From positions 1 to 8,478 of the forward strand of contig JAUIHU010000166.1 of assembly GCA_030432175.1 (NCBI GenBank): a stretch of 8,478 nucleotides of DNA, given 5' to 3'. Made by a program: the position numbers and the translations under genes. The notes under the pieces are model-generated. The model was given only the letters and a program-made list of their open reading frames with translations. It was not told the DNA's origin and ran no database searches. This document shows, piece by piece, positions 7,616-8,478 of this stretch. The DNA comes from Verrucomicrobiia bacterium (lineage in GTDB: Bacteria > Verrucomicrobiota > Verrucomicrobiia > Limisphaerales > JAUIHU01). Numbering within the stretch: position 1 is the first letter of the stretch; each line of letters begins with the position of its first letter.

Positions 7616-7807
7616 ATGAAAATCGAAAATACCATTAAAAAATCCAAGCTAAACAATTTCAGAAATAAAATAAACCCTTGGAAATATAGATCTTTTCAAG
7701 AAAGGTTGGACGCCATGGCAATCATCTGTAGGAGCCAAGATGACGATGGAAAAATTGAACAAGGATTTTCTAGAGTTTATTCAATTACTCGAAAAAAATC
7801 AGGTTAA
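7616..7807 (+). CDS. Weakly supported small ORF upstream of the nucleotidyltransferase remnant
   Basis: An AT-rich frame of 63 codons from ATG 7616, rich in Lys and Asn at its N-terminus, then NPWKYRSFQERLDAMAII. The frame runs back to an ATG at 7532, but that part is repeat sequence. The last 68 bp overlap, in another frame, the better supported nucleotidyltransferase start at 7740. The RSFQERLDAM stretch and the terminal RVYSITRK faintly recall small proteins often encoded just before orphan nucleotidyltransferases (an ERL...M...RRQ pattern ending in R-V-x-R). This is a recollection, not an alignment. It may be a decayed partner or antitoxin gene, or noise in AT-rich DNA. Base composition at 7621-7680 is 15 G+C in 60, well below the flanking genes. 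Confidence 0.22.
   Translation: MKIENTIKKSKLNNFRNKINPWKYRSFQERLDAMAIICRSQDDDGKIEQGFSRVYSITRKKSG
7730..7734 (+). promoter_or_regulatory. Shine-Dalgarno AGGAG of the nucleotidyltransferase remnant
   Basis: AGGAG lies 5 bp before the ATG at 7740, the optimal spacing. It is the clearest ribosome binding site in the window and fixes the start of the remnant, arguing that 7740 was once a genuine translation start. Confidence 0.6.
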
Positions 7808-7840
7808 GTATTTAATTGTAGGAGGGTGTGGGATTGTTCA
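7740..7840 (+). pseudogene. 5' remnant of a nucleotidyltransferase-fold gene (MNT/AbiEii/DUF6036-like)
   Basis: The first ~30 codons read MTMEKLNKDFLEFIQLLEKN followed by QVKYLIVGG. An N-terminal helix of the type xNKDFLEFIxLL, then VKYLIVGG, is the standard opening of small nucleotidyltransferases such as AbiEii-type toxins and DUF6036 proteins. In the complete family VGG is followed by Y-A-V-x-x-H-G and then the catalytic G-S-x-D-x-D, neither of which is present. After VGG the frame becomes CGIVHRKHR and runs into the second palindromic repeat, finally ending at 7946 antisense to asd. The gene was therefore truncated, probably by a repeat insertion or a repeat-associated deletion. With no catalytic Asp it cannot be active. 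The low G+C (17/60 at 7741-7800) fits a transferred gene. Confidence 0.65.
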
Positions 7841-7894
7841 TAGAAAACACAGAAGCGCATCTGTTTCCGTGCTTTCCGATTATTCAGTGGTTCA
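7828..7894. repeat. Imperfect palindromic intergenic repeat, copy 2, overlapping the asd stop
   Basis: The right arm (about 7864-7894, TTCCGTGCTTTCCGAT then TATTCAGTGGTTC) matches the right arm of copy 1 with few differences and one indel. The left arm (about 7838-7855, CATAGAAAACACAGAAG) matches CATGGAAAGCACAGAAG of copy 1. The outer left arm is too diverged to place exactly, so the boundary lies somewhere in 7826-7838. On the minus strand the outer edge reads TGAACCAC, and its TGA is the asd stop codon. It interrupts the nucleotidyltransferase remnant on the other side. Confidence 0.7.
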
Positions 7895-8478
7895 AAGAGC
7901 TTCAGCGATCTGGACCGCGTTGAGGGCGGCTCCTTTCAGGAGTTGATCGCCCGCGACCCAAAAGCAAAGTCCGTTTTCCATAGCGCAGTCTTTGCGGATT
8001 CTGCCAACCTGACATAAGTAGCGTTCGGCTGCGTTGAGCGGCATCGGGTAGAGATTTTTCTCTGGTTGATCAATAACTTCAATACCTGGAGCCAAGTCAA
8101 GAACGTGTCGCGCGGCTTCGACGCTGACTTCTTTTTTAAACTCAGCGCTGACAGCAATTGAGTGCGCTCGGTAAACAGGGACGCGGACACAGGTAACGCT
8201 TGCCAGAAATCCGGGATGTCCCATGATCTTTCGGCCTTCGTTCTGCATCTTCATTTCCTCTTTGGTATATCCGTTGTCCAGGAAGACATCCACATGGGGT
8301 AAGACGTTGAATGCGATCTGGTGTGGGTATACATCAGAAACAACCGGTTCACCTTTAGCGACGGCTGTGGATTGTTTACGCAATTCTTCTATTGCCTGAG
8401 CGCCCGATCCAGAGACCGCCTGATAACTGGAAGCAAAAATTCGAGTGACATCAAATTTTTGATGGAGCGGGTAGAGCG
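7892..8478 (-). CDS. asd: Aspartate-semialdehyde dehydrogenase, C-terminal part (start outside window)
   Basis: Catalyses NADPH-dependent reduction of aspartyl phosphate to aspartate semialdehyde, the branch step to lysine/diaminopimelate, threonine and methionine; cytoplasmic and normally essential. The frame is open through the right edge, giving 194 residues (a little over half of a typical ~340). Seen in order from the edge: YQAVSGSGAQAIEEL just after the expected active-site Cys region (the Cys itself is outside), HQIAFNVLPH, KMQNEGRKIM, RVPVYRAHSIAV with the substrate-binding Arg and catalytic-type His, NAAERYLCQVGRIRKD, and the terminal KGAALNAVQIAEAL. Many homologues have GHS where this has AHS. 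The ending is normal or a residue or two short, and the stop lies inside a palindromic repeat. It converges on the helicase gene. An internal TTG at 8383 is not the start, since the conserved sequence continues upstream. Confidence 0.95.
   Translation of the reverse strand, partial: LYPLHQKFDVTRIFASSYQAVSGSGAQAIEELRKQSTAVAKGEPVVSDVYPHQIAFNVLPHVDVFLDNGYTKEEMKMQNEGRKIMGHPGFLASVTCVRVPVYRAHSIAVSAEFKKEVSVEAARHVLDLAPGIEVIDQPEKNLYPMPLNAAERYLCQVGRIRKDCAMENGLCFWVAGDQLLKGAALNAVQIAEAL

Noticed and set aside
7516..7894. CRISPR array or insertion sequence ends
   Set aside because: Only two diverged palindromes with a single 250-bp interval are present. There are no regular spacers, no transposase gene and no obvious target-site duplication.

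Overview
The window looks like chromosomal DNA from a Verrucomicrobiota-like bacterium. This rests on three things: moderate G+C, a large Ski2-like helicase of a kind I associate with that phylum, and imperfect palindromes of the CCACGGAA...GGAAAGCACGGAA type common in its intergenic regions. The assignment comes from pattern recognition only; no 16S rRNA or other marker gene is present.

Layout. Positions 1-1200 (+) hold the C-terminal two thirds of a DEAD-box RNA helicase with a basic RG-rich tail, cut by the left edge. A strong hairpin (1258-1289) separates it from the convergent thiD gene (1293-2096, -), encoding hydroxymethylpyrimidine (phosphate) kinase. A 51-bp spacer separates thiD from the divergent 2148-4907 (+) gene, a 919-residue exported TPR protein. 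After 77 bp comes a second, unrelated helicase (4985-7504, +): a Ski2-like SF2 enzyme with a DEYQ box, a large C-terminal region and a Cys-x2-Cys-x5-Cys cluster. The right edge (7892-8478, -) carries the C-terminal 194 residues of aspartate-semialdehyde dehydrogenase (asd).

The 387-bp gap between the convergent helicase and asd is the only accessory-looking part. It contains two diverged copies of one palindromic repeat flanking an AT-rich stretch (15/60 G+C at 7621-7680 against 34/60 in a sampled helicase line). Inside are a poorly supported small ORF and the first ~30 codons of a nucleotidyltransferase-fold gene of the MNT/AbiEii/DUF6036 kind, with its ribosome binding site still in place but the rest replaced by the second repeat. 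The same repeat supplies the asd stop codon. I read this as the scar of a lost toxin-antitoxin-like or orphan nucleotidyltransferase locus.

The genes do not form an obvious pathway. thiD and asd are unrelated metabolic genes, and the TPR and Ski2-like genes could be co-transcribed but have no evident functional link. I did not find a convincing new multi-gene system. The best leads are the Ski2-like helicase with its unexplained C-terminal region and the repeat-bounded gene remnant.
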